This document shows positions 24,404 to 33,707 of a stretch of 43,152 nucleotides of DNA, in pieces. Numbering within the stretch: the first letter of the stretch is position 1; the number at the start of each line of letters is the position of its first letter. Made by a program: the position numbers and the translations under genes. The notes beneath the pieces are model-generated. The model made no database searches and had not been told where the DNA came from. It saw only the letters and a program-made list of their open reading frames with translations. The DNA lies in NCBI GenBank assembly GCA_903957365.1, contig CAJBPB010000191.1:1-43152 (forward strand). Reading direction: 5' to 3'. Origin of the DNA: an uncultured Bacteroidota bacterium (GTDB lineage: Bacteria > Bacteroidota > Bacteroidia > Bacteroidales > F082).

Positions 24404-25417
24404 TTATGCGATATTTACTTCCATGTCCAATTCAATACTGAAATTTTCAATAACGGCTTGTTTGGCAAGCATGGCAACATGAAATAATTCACGGCCGGTG
24501 GCATTTCCATGATTTACCAGTACAAGGGCTTGTTTGTCATGAAAGCCAGCATTTCCAACTCTTTTTCCTTTCCAGTTGGTTTTTTCAATCAGCCAGGCTG
24601 CTGAAATCTTTGTAAAATCATTTGACTCTTTATGTCCGATGATATCAGGGAATTCCTGCTGAAGATTTTGAAAGAGCAGGTTATGAATTACAGGATTCTT
24701 AAAGAAGCTGCCGGCATTTCCCAAAACCGAAGGATCGGGCAACTTTGATTTCCTGATCTCAATGACAGCATTGCTGATATCTTTCACTGTCGGATTCACA
24801 ATGCCTTTATTATAAAGGAATTGATTGAGGGCAGCATAATTAATGTTGATTTCCGGATGTTTGTTTAATTTAAAATCAACATGGGTGATGAGGTAACGAT
24901 CGCGTAACCTGGTTTTAAAAACACTGGTACGGTAACCAAACTCACATTCTTCTTTATTGAAAAAAACTTTTTCACCTGTAATCAGGTCTATTGCAGTCAG
25001 TTGGTAAAAAATATCTTTTAATTCTGTGCCATAAGCACCAATATTCTGGATTGGAGCAGCGCCTACTGTTCCGGGTATGAATGATAGATTTTCAACTCCT
25101 CCGTAACCACACTGAACCATTTCATCAACAAAATCAGACCATGACTCTCCGGCTGCAACCCTGAAATATACATTGTGCGCTGTTTCGCGAAGAAGTGTTT
25201 TTCCTTTGTTTTCGATATGTATTACCAAGCCATTATAAAAATCATCCAAAAAAAGAACATTGCTTCCGCCTCCTAAAATCAATTTTCTTTCATTCTTGAA
25301 AACAGACTCTTTGATAAGTTCAAAAATCTCAGATGCATCTGTGATCGTACAGTAAAAACTAGCCGTAACGTTTAGTCCAAAAGTGTTGAATTTATTAAGA
25401 GAAACGTAACGATCCAT
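24404..25417 (-). CDS. murB: UDP-N-acetylenolpyruvoylglucosamine reductase MurB
   Basis: This 337-aa FAD enzyme reduces the enolpyruvyl group of UDP-GlcNAc-enolpyruvate with NADPH to UDP-MurNAc in peptidoglycan synthesis. Motifs seen: N-terminal NKFNTFGLNVTA, FAD-binding GGGSNVL (49-55) and PGTVGAAP (115-122), Arg163 in GYRTSVFK, the proton-donor Ser237 in NAGSFFKNP, and the C-terminal Glu333. The length and the FYRTSVFK-like insertion fit the E. coli (type I) class. A TACCTTTG box at 25442-25435 (- strand) could be the -7 element. The divergent glycosyltransferase gene starts about 100 bp away. Confidence 0.95.
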   Translation of the reverse strand: MDRYVSLNKFNTFGLNVTASFYCTITDASEIFELIKESVFKNERKLILGGGSNVLFLDDFYNGLVIHIENKGKTLLRETAHNVYFRVAAGESWSDFVDEMVQCGYGGVENLSFIPGTVGAAPIQNIGAYGTELKDIFYQLTAIDLITGEKVFFNKEECEFGYRTSVFKTRLRDRYLITHVDFKLNKHPEININYAALNQFLYNKGIVNPTVKDISNAVIEIRKSKLPDPSVLGNAGSFFKNPVIHNLLFQNLQQEFPDIIGHKESNDFTKISAAWLIEKTNWKGKRVGNAGFHDKQALVLVNHGNATGRELFHVAMLAKQAVIENFSIELDMEVNIA

Positions 25418-25434
25418 CTGATTTATTTTTTCTT

Positions 25435-25442
25435 CAAAGGTA
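25435..25442 (-). promoter_or_regulatory. Candidate -7 box (TACCTTTG) of murB
   Basis: TACCTTTG on the - strand fits TAnnTTTG and lies 17 bp upstream of the murB ATG. No clear -33 element. Confidence 0.3.
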
Positions 25443-25518
25443 CACGTTAAAACAATAAATATTGGTTTGGACAGTTATTTATACATTAACAAATACATTA
25501 AAAAAGGGAAATTTTTAC

Positions 25519-26631
25519 TTGAAAAAAGCGTATGTTTCTGTAATCAATGATCTTGTGACAGATCAGCGCGTTCACAAATCCTGTGTGGCGCTGCAGAAAT
25601 CCGGTTATGAAGTTGTACTTATCGGCCGAAAGTTAAAACATAGCCTCCCAATGCCTTCCCTGACCTATAAAACGGTACGGATGCGATTGCTTTTTGTGAG
25701 AGGTCCCTTGTTTTACGCTGAGTTTAACATCCGATTGTTTTTATTTTTGTTGTTTAAAAAAGTCAATTTATTTCTATCCAATGATTTAGATACATTATTG
25801 CCAAATTTTTTAGTGTCCCGCCTGCGTAATATTCCCCTGGCGTATGACAGTCATGAATACTATACTGAAACCCCGGAGTTGGTAAACCGTAAGTTTGTTC
25901 AGCATGTCTGGAAATTGATGGAGCAGTTTATGCTGTCACGTATCGATCGTATGATTACTGTGAATGAATCTATCGCCCAGATGTTTCGACAGGAATATGG
26001 TATTGAGGTTGTTGTGGTTCGGAATATTCCTCCTTCAATTAAAATAAGCACTACTAAATCAAGATCTGACCTTGGATTGCCCGTTGAAAAGAAATTGCTC
26101 ATTTTACAAGGCTCGGGCATCAATATCGACAGAGGTGTGGAAGAGTTGGTTCTGGCAATGCAATATATCGACAATGCGGTTCTTTTGCTGATTGGGAATG
26201 GAGATGCGATGCCTGTGATTCGGAATCTGATCAAAGACAATCATTTAGAAGACAAAGTGATGCTGTTTCCCCGCATGAATTATAATGAAATGATGTGCTA
26301 TACCCAATTGGCCGATGTAGGCTTTACTTTAGACAAAGATACGAATCTGAATTATCGTTTTAGTCTGCCAAATAAGCTATTCGATTATATTCATGCAGGT
26401 ATTCCTGTGCTGGCAACACCACTGGTTGAAATAAAAGCAATTATCGATCGTTTTCAGATTGGTGGTTTTATCGATTCACATCAACCCGATATTATGGCAA
26501 AACAAATCGGTAACTACCTCATACAAAATGATTTGATGAGGGTTTGGAGGAAAAATCTTAGTTTTGCCGCTGAGTCATTAAATTGGGAGAATGAAGAAAA
26601 GATCCTTTTGAAATTTTATAGTACATTATGA
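25519..26631 (+). CDS. GT4-like family glycosyltransferase (first of pair)
   Basis: A 370-aa GT-B-fold glycosyltransferase. The N-terminal domain begins KKAYVSVINDLVTDQRVHKSC, typical of GT4-like enzymes, with LSNDLDTLLPNFLVSR and PLAYDSHEYYTETPEL. The C-terminal donor-binding domain has LILQGSGINIDRGVEELV, LIGNGDAMP and NYRFSLPNKLFDYIHAGIPVLATPLVE with the nucleotide-sugar-contacting Glu. No ATG precedes the conserved start; I chose TTG 25519 (residue 1 then KKAYVS), with an A/G-rich stretch upstream, over TTG 25462. It overlaps the next glycosyltransferase gene by 4 nt (ATGA), so they are coupled. Sugar and acceptor unknown. Confidence 0.82.
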   Translation: MKKAYVSVINDLVTDQRVHKSCVALQKSGYEVVLIGRKLKHSLPMPSLTYKTVRMRLLFVRGPLFYAEFNIRLFLFLLFKKVNLFLSNDLDTLLPNFLVSRLRNIPLAYDSHEYYTETPELVNRKFVQHVWKLMEQFMLSRIDRMITVNESIAQMFRQEYGIEVVVVRNIPPSIKISTTKSRSDLGLPVEKKLLILQGSGINIDRGVEELVLAMQYIDNAVLLLIGNGDAMPVIRNLIKDNHLEDKVMLFPRMNYNEMMCYTQLADVGFTLDKDTNLNYRFSLPNKLFDYIHAGIPVLATPLVEIKAIIDRFQIGGFIDSHQPDIMAKQIGNYLIQNDLMRVWRKNLSFAAESLNWENEEKILLKFYSTL

Positions 26632-27746
26632 TGGATAAGCACCTTCATATCGTTTCGTTCGACGTGCCTTTCCCCGCCAACTATGGGGGAGTGATCGATG
26701 TCTTTTTTAAAATTAAGGAAATGTCCGCGAAAGGCATCAGAATTCATTTGCACTGTTTTGAATATGGAAGACTAAAATCGAAAGAACTTGAAGATCTGTG
26801 TTTTTCGGTAAATTACTATAAGCGTGATATCTCTAAAAAGCATTTCTTCAAAACTTTGCCGTATATTGTGAGTTCGCGGTCATCTGAGGAACTGGTTTCA
26901 AATCTGCTTAAGGATGATTATCCAATTCTACTGGAAGGATTGCATACCTGTCAATTATTAACTGAACCTCAGCTTACTGGCCGTAAAATTTCGGTTCGTA
27001 CACACAATATCGAGCATGAGTATTATATGAATCTTGCCCAGGTTGAGACTTCATTTTTAAAGAAATACTATCTGTATAATGAAGCCGGAAAGCTAAAAAA
27101 ATATGAGGAAGTGCTTCGTAATGCAAATCAGTTAATCGCGATTTCTAAAAACGATGAGCGCTACTTTGCCGGTTATTTTTCGAAGGTTGATTTTGTGCCT
27201 GCTTTCCATCCCCATAAAAAAGTTTGTATCAAGGGCGGTAAGGGAGAATACGCTTTGTATCATGGAAATTTGTCTGTCGCAGAGAATTTTAATGCTGTTA
27301 AATATCTGATAACGAATGTTTTCAAGGATTCTCCCTATCCGTTGAAAGTTGCTGGACTTAATCCACGGACCCAACTGAAGAACCTCATTGCTACTTGTCC
27401 GAATATTGAACTGATTGCCAATCCGACCGATGAGGAGCTTTTTGAACTGATCAACAACGCACAACTCAATGTTTCGATTACATTTCAGGCAACAGGTTTG
27501 AAACTCAAACTTCTTAATATGCTTTATAACGGGCGTTTTTGTATCGCGAACAGTAAGATGTTGAGTGGAACTGCACTGGATGAATTGTGTATTGTTGCCA
27601 ACGATGCGGATGCAATCAAACGTAAAATAAAAGAGTTATGGAAGCGACCTTTCACCAAACGTGAAATAGAATACCGCAGACAGAAGCTTTCAATGCTATA
27701 CAACAATGGTCATAATGTCGATAAATTAATCGATCTCATAACTTGA
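26628..27746 (+). CDS. GT-B family glycosyltransferase (second of pair)
   Basis: A 372-aa protein that looks like a divergent GT4-type enzyme: N-terminal HIVSFDVPFPANYGGVIDVF (a glycosyltransferase donor/acceptor loop), RTHNIEHEYYMNLA and a C-terminal half with YALYHGNLSVAENFNAVKYL and LIANPTDEELFELINNAQ, ending in a GLKLKLLNML segment. It starts inside the last codons of the preceding glycosyltransferase (ATGA overlap). Its 3' end overlaps the convergent ftsE by 21 bp. Two coupled glycosyltransferases suggest successive sugar additions on one glycan, but no polymerase or flippase is adjacent. Confidence 0.8.
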   Translation: MMDKHLHIVSFDVPFPANYGGVIDVFFKIKEMSAKGIRIHLHCFEYGRLKSKELEDLCFSVNYYKRDISKKHFFKTLPYIVSSRSSEELVSNLLKDDYPILLEGLHTCQLLTEPQLTGRKISVRTHNIEHEYYMNLAQVETSFLKKYYLYNEAGKLKKYEEVLRNANQLIAISKNDERYFAGYFSKVDFVPAFHPHKKVCIKGGKGEYALYHGNLSVAENFNAVKYLITNVFKDSPYPLKVAGLNPRTQLKNLIATCPNIELIANPTDEELFELINNAQLNVSITFQATGLKLKLLNMLYNGRFCIANSKMLSGTALDELCIVANDADAIKRKIKELWKRPFTKREIEYRRQKLSMLYNNGHNVDKLIDLIT

Positions 27747-28412
27747 TGAGGTGATAGTTCCTTCTTCACATTTTATTATTCTGTGAGGGAATTTGTGAAT
27801 CAGGTTATAATTATGTGTGGCCATCAGTACCGCCTGCCCATTTTCGCTGATATTCTGCAGTAATCGCATAATCCCGTTTGACGTTTCAGGATCAAGATTA
27901 CCAGTCGGCTCGTCGGCCAGAATAATTTCCGGTTCATTGAGTAATGAACGGGCGATAGCAACCCGCTGTTGTTCTCCGCCCGAGAGCTGGTGCGGGAGTT
28001 TAAATCCCTTAGCAATTAATCCAACCTGTTCCAAAACTTTTTGAATGCGTTCGTCAATTTTATTCCGGTCAGTCCATCCTGTTGATTTTAAAACAAATTC
28101 AAGATTCTTGTGTACATCGCGGTCCTCTAATAATTGGAAATCCTGAAAAATAATACCAAGTTTGCGCCGTAAAAATGGGATTTCTTTCCTTTTGATTTTG
28201 CGTAGATTATAACCAACAATATTGGCATCGCCTTCAATAGCAGGTAGTTCTGCGTACATGGTCTTCAAAAGACTCGATTTTCCACTGCCGGTTTTACCAA
28301 TCAGATAAACAAATTCGCCTTTGTTAATTTTAAAATTGACATTCACTAAAACCAGATTGTTCTTCTGAAATACAGAAATATTTTTAAAATCGACAATTGT
28401 TCCAGATGTCAT
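27726..28412 (-). CDS. ftsE: Cell-division ATP-binding protein FtsE
   Basis: A 228-aa ABC ATPase with Walker [10 protein letters not shown] (39-47), Q-loop FQDFQLL, signature LSGGEQQR, Walker [13 protein letters not shown] and H-loop ATHNYNL. The motif set and the short length fit FtsE, which with FtsX controls peptidoglycan hydrolases at the septum. LolD/MacB-type ATPases share most of these features and are the alternative; ftsX is not adjacent, as is common in Bacteroidota. A -7 box (TATATTTG, 28435-28428, - strand) lies 16 bp upstream. The 3' end overlaps the convergent glycosyltransferase gene. Confidence 0.8.
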   Translation of the reverse strand: MTSGTIVDFKNISVFQKNNLVLVNVNFKINKGEFVYLIGKTGSGKSSLLKTMYAELPAIEGDANIVGYNLRKIKRKEIPFLRRKLGIIFQDFQLLEDRDVHKNLEFVLKSTGWTDRNKIDERIQKVLEQVGLIAKGFKLPHQLSGGEQQRVAIARSLLNEPEIILADEPTGNLDPETSNGIMRLLQNISENGQAVLMATHNYNLIHKFPHRIIKCEEGTITSSSYEID

Positions 28413-28427
28413 GCTCTAATTTTTGTT

Positions 28428-28435
28428 CAAATATA
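28428..28435 (-). promoter_or_regulatory. Candidate -7 box (TATATTTG) of ftsE
   Basis: TATATTTG on the - strand fits TAnnTTTG, giving a leader of about 9 nt before the ATG at 28412. The -33 region is only T-rich. Confidence 0.35.
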
Positions 28436-28557
28436 AGTAAATTGGAAAAATGCGTGATCGGTTTTTGTAATCAGTGCAATTAGAATTGTGTTTTTAATAA
28501 AGATTATCAATCGAACTTAAGGTTGTGTTGGTAATTTGTTCGAAAATCGGTCCTCAT

Positions 28558-29121
28558 TTATTTGTAAAGACAATATTTGTACCCTATCGAAAAGCCGATT
28601 GGCAGGAGCTCGTTTTTGAATTCAACTCCTTCATTGTTTTTTAAGTCATCAACATACTGATCAACGTCCTCGCTTCGGATTGGGACCAAAATTGCAAAAG
28701 TCCAGTAGTGTCGTTTATCTTTTTTTATGCGGGTGTCGATGCCGATGCCAAAGCTAACACCATAGAATAATTTGTTTAATGAAGTTTTGTCCATGACAGC
28801 TATCGCAGCATTGTAACCATACATGGCAAGCAGATAAGGCGAGATTTTGGAGGATGGCTTGTCAGAAATCATTCTGATTTTTAAACCGGCATTATATCCG
28901 GGACCGGCAATGGCGTATCCGGCACCTGCAAAGATTCCAATATTTTTATGAGGATAATAGACCATGTTGGCACCTATTCCACCGTGGTCAAGGCCAACAC
29001 CCAGACCAATTGTGAGTTTGTCGATAGGTTTTGCAATTGAAATTGTGTCTTGTGAATAAAGCCGAATCAATCCTGAAAAGATCAACTGTATGATTACAAG
29101 GATTGAGATTTTTGTTTTCAT
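28558..29121 (-). CDS. Small predicted outer-membrane beta-barrel protein
   Basis: A 187-aa protein with a signal peptide (1 to about 24, ending LYSQ). The mature part alternates hydrophobic strands rich in Gly and aromatic residues: LTIGLGVGLDHGGIGANMVY, IGIFAGAGYAIAGPGYNAGL, YLLAMYGYNAAIAV, LFYGVSFGIGIDTR and a final IGFSIGYKYCLYK. This fits an eight-strand outer-membrane barrel. No specific family is recognised. It stands between ftsE and ctaB, with noncoding DNA of about 130-145 bp on both sides. Confidence 0.7.
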   Translation of the reverse strand: MKTKISILVIIQLIFSGLIRLYSQDTISIAKPIDKLTIGLGVGLDHGGIGANMVYYPHKNIGIFAGAGYAIAGPGYNAGLKIRMISDKPSSKISPYLLAMYGYNAAIAVMDKTSLNKLFYGVSFGIGIDTRIKKDKRHYWTFAILVPIRSEDVDQYVDDLKNNEGVEFKNELLPIGFSIGYKYCLYK

Positions 29122-29250
29122 TTTGCACCGGTTTAATTGTTTTTACTTCGATGAGGAGTAAAATTCCGGATTATTTATTTGTAAATCAACAGTTTCACTC
29201 CTTTAATACAAAATAAAGCAAAATCTATCATATTGTCAAGTATAACAACT

Positions 29251-30120
29251 TTACTTGATCAATGGATCAATCATCAACGCGATGATGATGGCAAGTACAA
29301 AATAGTTTATGCGCATGAAATAGAAAAACGGATTAAGTTTTGCAGGTTGGTTACGAATTAATCCTGAAAAAATATATACCAGCCAAAGAACCGAGAGCAG
29401 AACAATGACCGTAATTATTCTGTTTTCGATGATTCCGAAGAGTGGCAGCATCAGGGCTGTAACTGCTGTGGCAAGTGTCCAAAGGAAAGTCATGAAACGA
29501 ATACTTTTTTCGCTGTAAATCTGTGTGATGGAGGGATAACCAGCTTCAATATATTCTTTCCCGTATTTTAGCATGAGCAACCAGAAATGTGGTACCTGCC
29601 AGATGAAAAAGAAAAATGCCAGCAAAACTACATGAGGATCAGTGATAGAACCACCGCCGGCAACCCAACCGACAACAGGAGGAATGGCGCCGATAACGGA
29701 ACCGGGAATCACAGCAAACGCAGTTTTTCGTTTCATAGGTGTGTAAATACCATTGTACCAGATTAAGGCCAGTAATCCAAGCTGTAATCCAAGCATGTTA
29801 GAACCAAAATATAGTATAATGCTTCCTGTAACCGACAAAATAGTAGCCACTACAAGCGTTCCATTGCGGCTTATTCTACCTGATGGAATAGGACGATTTG
29901 CTGTTCGGAACATCAGTTTATCCCGGTCAGCATCCTGATAATGATTCAGTGCGGATGAACCACAGGCAAGCAGAAATATGCCCAGGGTAGGAAGGATCAA
30001 CCCGGTATCAAAACTGCCTTTCGCCAGCAAATAGCCAGCAATTGTGGTAAAAGCCACTGCAAAAGTGATTTTAACTTTACTCAGCTCCATAAGGAGTTTC
30101 AACGTGATTTTTGTTTTCAT
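29251..30120 (-). CDS. ctaB: Heme O synthase (protoheme IX farnesyltransferase) CtaB/CyoE
   Basis: This 289-aa UbiA-family membrane enzyme joins a farnesyl group to heme b, giving heme O, the precursor of the heme A of the adjacent oxidase. The first prenyl-diphosphate-binding motif is NHYQDADRDKLMFRTANRPI, with its Asp residues; the second lies in loop ILKYGKEY/YSEKSIRF. About nine membrane helices are visible. A GTG at 30144 would add eight residues; I prefer ATG 30120, preceded by AAGAAAG. It ends the caa3 operon. No heme A synthase (ctaA) gene is in the window. Confidence 0.93.
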   Translation of the reverse strand: MKTKITLKLLMELSKVKITFAVAFTTIAGYLLAKGSFDTGLILPTLGIFLLACGSSALNHYQDADRDKLMFRTANRPIPSGRISRNGTLVVATILSVTGSIILYFGSNMLGLQLGLLALIWYNGIYTPMKRKTAFAVIPGSVIGAIPPVVGWVAGGGSITDPHVVLLAFFFFIWQVPHFWLLMLKYGKEYIEAGYPSITQIYSEKSIRFMTFLWTLATAVTALMLPLFGIIENRIITVIVLLSVLWLVYIFSGLIRNQPAKLNPFFYFMRINYFVLAIIIALMIDPLIK

Positions 30121-30210
30121 CTTTCTTGTGTTCTTTTCAACCACAACTTAATAATTTTGCGTTTGACTTATCAAATCTGTGAAATATCAGTAAAGTTATG
30201 TTGTAACGAA

Positions 30211-31122
30211 TTATTTCACGGTTCTTAAATAATCAATTATCTGATCAATTTGTTCATCAGTAAGAATCTTGTCATAAGGAACCATCAAGCCTTTCATATA
30301 ACCTTTTACGATATCCGCATTGGGTGTTTTAATGGATCGTTTGATATATTCCCCGTCGATAACAATCTCGCGCTCAGCACCATCTGACTCAACTATTTCT
30401 GATTTCCCGAAAACACCTTTGAAACTTGGCCCTACAAGCTTACTGCCATCCTGTGTATGACAACTGAAACAGGCATTCTTTTTCATCAGGGTCAGACCGG
30501 GATGTTCATTGGCTGCCGATTCGGTTTGAGCGAGCCATTTATCATACACACTTACCTCTGTGACAGTTACGGAGGTTAACATAGCTGAGTGAAGTTGTCC
30601 GCAATATTCTGCACACATCACATCGTACCTGCCTTCTTTGTTGGCCTCAAACCAGAGGAAGTTATCTTTACCTGGAATTAGATCTTCTTTTAAACGAAAG
30701 GCCGGAATATAAAAACTATGGTTCACATCTTTTGAAATGAGCAGCAGCTTAACAGGTTGATCAATCGGGACTACCAATGAATCACTTAGTTTGCCATTGG
30801 CATATTCAAATGAAAATTTCCACATCTGACCATAAACTTTTACCTCAATGGCGTTTGCCGGTACCTTACGCATCGGACGGTAACCCATCCATCCATAATA
30901 AAACATCACCAGAACCAAAATGGTCGGAATAACGGTCCATAAAACTTCCAAGGTATTACTTCCTTCAATATTGGTTGCTTTTGGATTTCTTTTTTTACTG
31001 TATCTAATTACAAAATAGATCATTACAGCTGTAATACCTACCAAAAAGAATATAGATATTCCTGAAATGATGTATAACGACAGATCTACACCCTGTGCGA
31101 AAGTTGAAGCTCCGTTTTTCAT
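30211..31122 (-). CDS. coxB: Cytochrome c oxidase subunit II with fused cytochrome c domain
   Basis: A 303-aa CuA subunit. Two N-terminal helices (about 15-40 and 58-78) anchor a cupredoxin domain whose CuA ligands are visible: H135, C170, E172, C174, H178 and M181 (CAEYCGQLHSAM). A C-terminal cytochrome c domain follows with one heme site C218-F-S-C221-H222, and a later Met (GLMVPYD) is a likely axial ligand. The fusion makes this a caa3-type oxidase that takes electrons from cytochrome c or directly from a quinol-oxidising complex. It lies 3 bp after the subunit IV gene. Confidence 0.95.
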   Translation of the reverse strand: MKNGASTFAQGVDLSLYIISGISIFFLVGITAVMIYFVIRYSKKRNPKATNIEGSNTLEVLWTVIPTILVLVMFYYGWMGYRPMRKVPANAIEVKVYGQMWKFSFEYANGKLSDSLVVPIDQPVKLLLISKDVNHSFYIPAFRLKEDLIPGKDNFLWFEANKEGRYDVMCAEYCGQLHSAMLTSVTVTEVSVYDKWLAQTESAANEHPGLTLMKKNACFSCHTQDGSKLVGPSFKGVFGKSEIVESDGAEREIVIDGEYIKRSIKTPNADIVKGYMKGLMVPYDKILTDEQIDQIIDYLRTVK

Positions 31123-31125
31123 ATA

Positions 31126-31443
31126 TTATCGGTTTAAATATTCAATACTCATTAATATCAGAAACGATAAAAACAATACAACCACAAGCAAAACGAGCCA
31201 GGTATAGATTTTTTTGTCGAATTTTAAATGCATGAAATAGTAGGCTACAACAATCACTTTCACTGTAGCGATGAGCATGGCAGTCGCTACAGTTAGCGAG
31301 CGCAGATTGGCTCCAAAAACTGATATTGATACTGTCATTATTGTCAGTAACAACAGTGCCACAAGTGTGCTGACATGTTCTTTGTAACTTACGATGTGCG
31401 TTTCATGAACCACTTCGTTATGGGATTCTGTGTTATTTTTCAT
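31126..31443 (-). CDS. coxD: Cytochrome c oxidase subunit IV (prokaryotic type)
   Basis: A 105-aa protein with a short soluble N-terminus (about 1-25) and three membrane helices (about 26-44, 49-68, 78-97), containing the motif VKVIVVAYYFMHLKF that is typical of the small prokaryotic subunit IV of heme-copper oxidases. It sits between the subunit III and subunit II genes with gaps of 6 and 3 bp. It probably stabilises the complex. Confidence 0.88.
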   Translation of the reverse strand: MKNNTESHNEVVHETHIVSYKEHVSTLVALLLLTIMTVSISVFGANLRSLTVATAMLIATVKVIVVAYYFMHLKFDKKIYTWLVLLVVVLFLSFLILMSIEYLNR

Positions 31444-31449
31444 TTCGGA

Positions 31450-32079
31450 TCAATGGATGAGATAAAATAAAGGGAACAAATAAATCCAGATTAAATCGAC
31501 GAGATGCCAGTAAAGACCGGCATTTTCAGTATGGGAATAGTTATTGGCGTTTAATTGTCCGTTTTTGGTTCTGAATATTACCACAATGATAAAGATTGCG
31601 CCAATTATAATGTGAAGCGCATGTAATCCGGTCATAAAGAAATACAGATAAAAGAATAGACTTTCTCCGTGTGGAAGTTGATTGAAAACATCCATTCCAG
31701 GAAACAATCCATGATGGATCTTTGCACTCCATTCGAAATACTTGATCACCAAAAACACCAAAGATGCAGCCACAGTGAAAATTAAAAACTGAATTGATCG
31801 TTTGCTGTTTCCCAACTGAATAGCAGTGATTGACATAGCAATCGTCATACTGCTCAACAACAATACAACCGTGTTGATAGCTCCCATTGTTACATTTAAC
31901 TGGTATGAAGCTGTCAGGAATGCTTCAGGATTGAGCATTCTGTAAACCATATATACAATAAACAAACCGCCAAACAACAGGAATTCAGTAAACAGAAAGA
32001 GCCACATACCTAACTTCGATGCTTCAGCATCGCGGTTGTGCCCTGAGTTGGGCAATACAAGTCCTGAATGATGTTCCAT
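31450..32079 (-). CDS. coxC: Cytochrome c oxidase subunit III
   Basis: A 209-aa membrane protein with five helices and subunit III motifs: KLGMWLFLFTEFLLFGGLFI, FYLYFFMTGLHALHIIIGAIF and the C-terminal YWHLVDLIWIYLFPLFYL. It is the short, five-helix form found in caa3 oxidases. It stabilises proton pumping of subunit I. It lies 20 bp after coxA and 6 bp before coxD. Confidence 0.94.
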   Translation of the reverse strand: MEHHSGLVLPNSGHNRDAEASKLGMWLFLFTEFLLFGGLFIVYMVYRMLNPEAFLTASYQLNVTMGAINTVVLLLSSMTIAMSITAIQLGNSKRSIQFLIFTVAASLVFLVIKYFEWSAKIHHGLFPGMDVFNQLPHGESLFFYLYFFMTGLHALHIIIGAIFIIVVIFRTKNGQLNANNYSHTENAGLYWHLVDLIWIYLFPLFYLIH

Positions 32080-32099
32080 AATCTATATTATTGATAATA

Positions 32100-33704
32100 T
32101 TAATAATTGTTCTCAAAGTCATAAGGACCGCCCTTAGGAATTTCGGGCATTTTATCAAAATTCTGTAATGGGGGAGGAGATAAAGTCTGCCATTCCAGTG
32201 TAATACCACCCCAGTAATTTCTTCCTGTTTCAGGTTTTGGTCCAAAAAAACCGGCGATCAGATTCCAGAGCATTAGTATCAATCCCGTAGCCAAAATCCA
32301 TGATCCATAAGTACTTATCATATTTGGTAGATGAAATTCCGGTAAATAATCGTAGTAGCGGCGTGGCATTCCCATCAGTCCGGAGATCAACATAGGGAAA
32401 TAAAGCATATTAAATCCGATGAAGAAAATAACAAAAGCAACATTGGCCACAGCTTTGTTATACATCCTTCCCCAAATTTTAGGGTACCAGTAATGTAAGG
32501 CACCAAAAAATGCAAAACCTGTTCCGCCAAACATGACATAATGAAAATGTCCGACTACAAAATAGGTATCATGCAGATGCACATCTGTCGCCAGAGCGCC
32601 GAGGACCAAACCGGATAAACCACCTATCATAAACTGAAAGATGAAACCAAGTGCATATAGCAGCGGAGGTTGTACGTCAATTGACCCTTTGTAAAGGGTT
32701 GCCACCCAGTTAAATACTTTAATTGCAGTGGGTATGGCAACCAGAAATGTCATGATTGAAAATACAATTCTTGCTGCGCCACTCATGCCGGCTGTAAACA
32801 TATGATGACCCCAGACGAAATAACCAACAAACGCGATGGCTAAACTTGAAAAGGCAATGGCTTTATATCCAAATATGGTTCGGTGAGTAAATGTTGGAAG
32901 TATTTCGGAAATGATGCCGAAAGCTGGCAGAGCCATGATATATACTGCAGGATGTGAATAAATCCAGAAAAGATGCTGATAAAGAATCGGATCTCCGCCT
33001 ATCGCAGGATCGAATAATCCAACTCCCAAAACTCTTTCGGCCACAATCATCATTAAAGTGATTCCGATAATGGGTGTAGCCAGCAATTGAATCCAGGAAG
33101 TTGCATACAATGCCCATGCGAACAGTGGCATTTTAAAGAATGTCATACCTGGTGTACGCAAACGGTGAATGGTTACAATGAAGTTTAGTCCGGTCAGGAT
33201 AGACGAAAATCCAAGAACGAAGGCAGCCAAGACTGACATAGTGACGTTGGTGCCGGTTCGCACACTGTAAGGTGCGTAAAATGTCCAGCCGGTATCAGCT
33301 GGTCCATCACCAAAAAGCAAGGTCGATAAAGCCATCAAAGCACCAATAATATAAATCCACCAGGAGAGTAAATTCAATCTTGGGAATGAAACATCATCAG
33401 TTCCTAACAAGATCGGAAGAAAGAAATTGCCAAAAACAGCAGGAATGCTTGGGATAATGAATAAAAAAATCATAATCACACCATGCATTGTAAACACCTG
33501 GTTGTAGGTTTTCGCTTCCATTAAATCCTTTCCCGGATTTAATAATTCCAATCGCATCAGAATGCCAAGGGTAACGCCGACAAGGAAAAAGCCAAGTATT
33601 GCATAAAGATAAAGCAAAGCAATTCGCTTGTGGTCAACGCTAAAAATCCAGGAAAACAGGCCTTTTTTTTCCTGAAAGAAATTTAATTCAGTTGTTGCTG
33701 CCAT
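32100..33704 (-). CDS. coxA: Cytochrome c oxidase subunit I (A2-type catalytic subunit)
   Basis: This 534-aa, twelve-helix protein reduces oxygen at the heme a3-CuB centre. Ligands seen are H74 (heme a, TMHG), H251 of YSHPAVY (CuB) with Y255 cross-link candidate, H300 and H301 (CuB, WGHHMF), and the HDTYFVVGHFHYV segment with the heme a3 and heme a histidines. At the D-channel end the usual Glu of HPEVY is replaced: the protein has Y249-S250 before H251 and Ala253, the YS signature of the A2 subfamily (as in Rhodothermus and Thermus caa3). It follows the SCO gene by 3 bp. Confidence 0.96.
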   Translation of the reverse strand: MAATTELNFFQEKKGLFSWIFSVDHKRIALLYLYAILGFFLVGVTLGILMRLELLNPGKDLMEAKTYNQVFTMHGVIMIFLFIIPSIPAVFGNFFLPILLGTDDVSFPRLNLLSWWIYIIGALMALSTLLFGDGPADTGWTFYAPYSVRTGTNVTMSVLAAFVLGFSSILTGLNFIVTIHRLRTPGMTFFKMPLFAWALYATSWIQLLATPIIGITLMMIVAERVLGVGLFDPAIGGDPILYQHLFWIYSHPAVYIMALPAFGIISEILPTFTHRTIFGYKAIAFSSLAIAFVGYFVWGHHMFTAGMSGAARIVFSIMTFLVAIPTAIKVFNWVATLYKGSIDVQPPLLYALGFIFQFMIGGLSGLVLGALATDVHLHDTYFVVGHFHYVMFGGTGFAFFGALHYWYPKIWGRMYNKAVANVAFVIFFIGFNMLYFPMLISGLMGMPRRYYDYLPEFHLPNMISTYGSWILATGLILMLWNLIAGFFGPKPETGRNYWGGITLEWQTLSPPPLQNFDKMPEIPKGGPYDFENNY

Positions 33705-33707
33705 AAT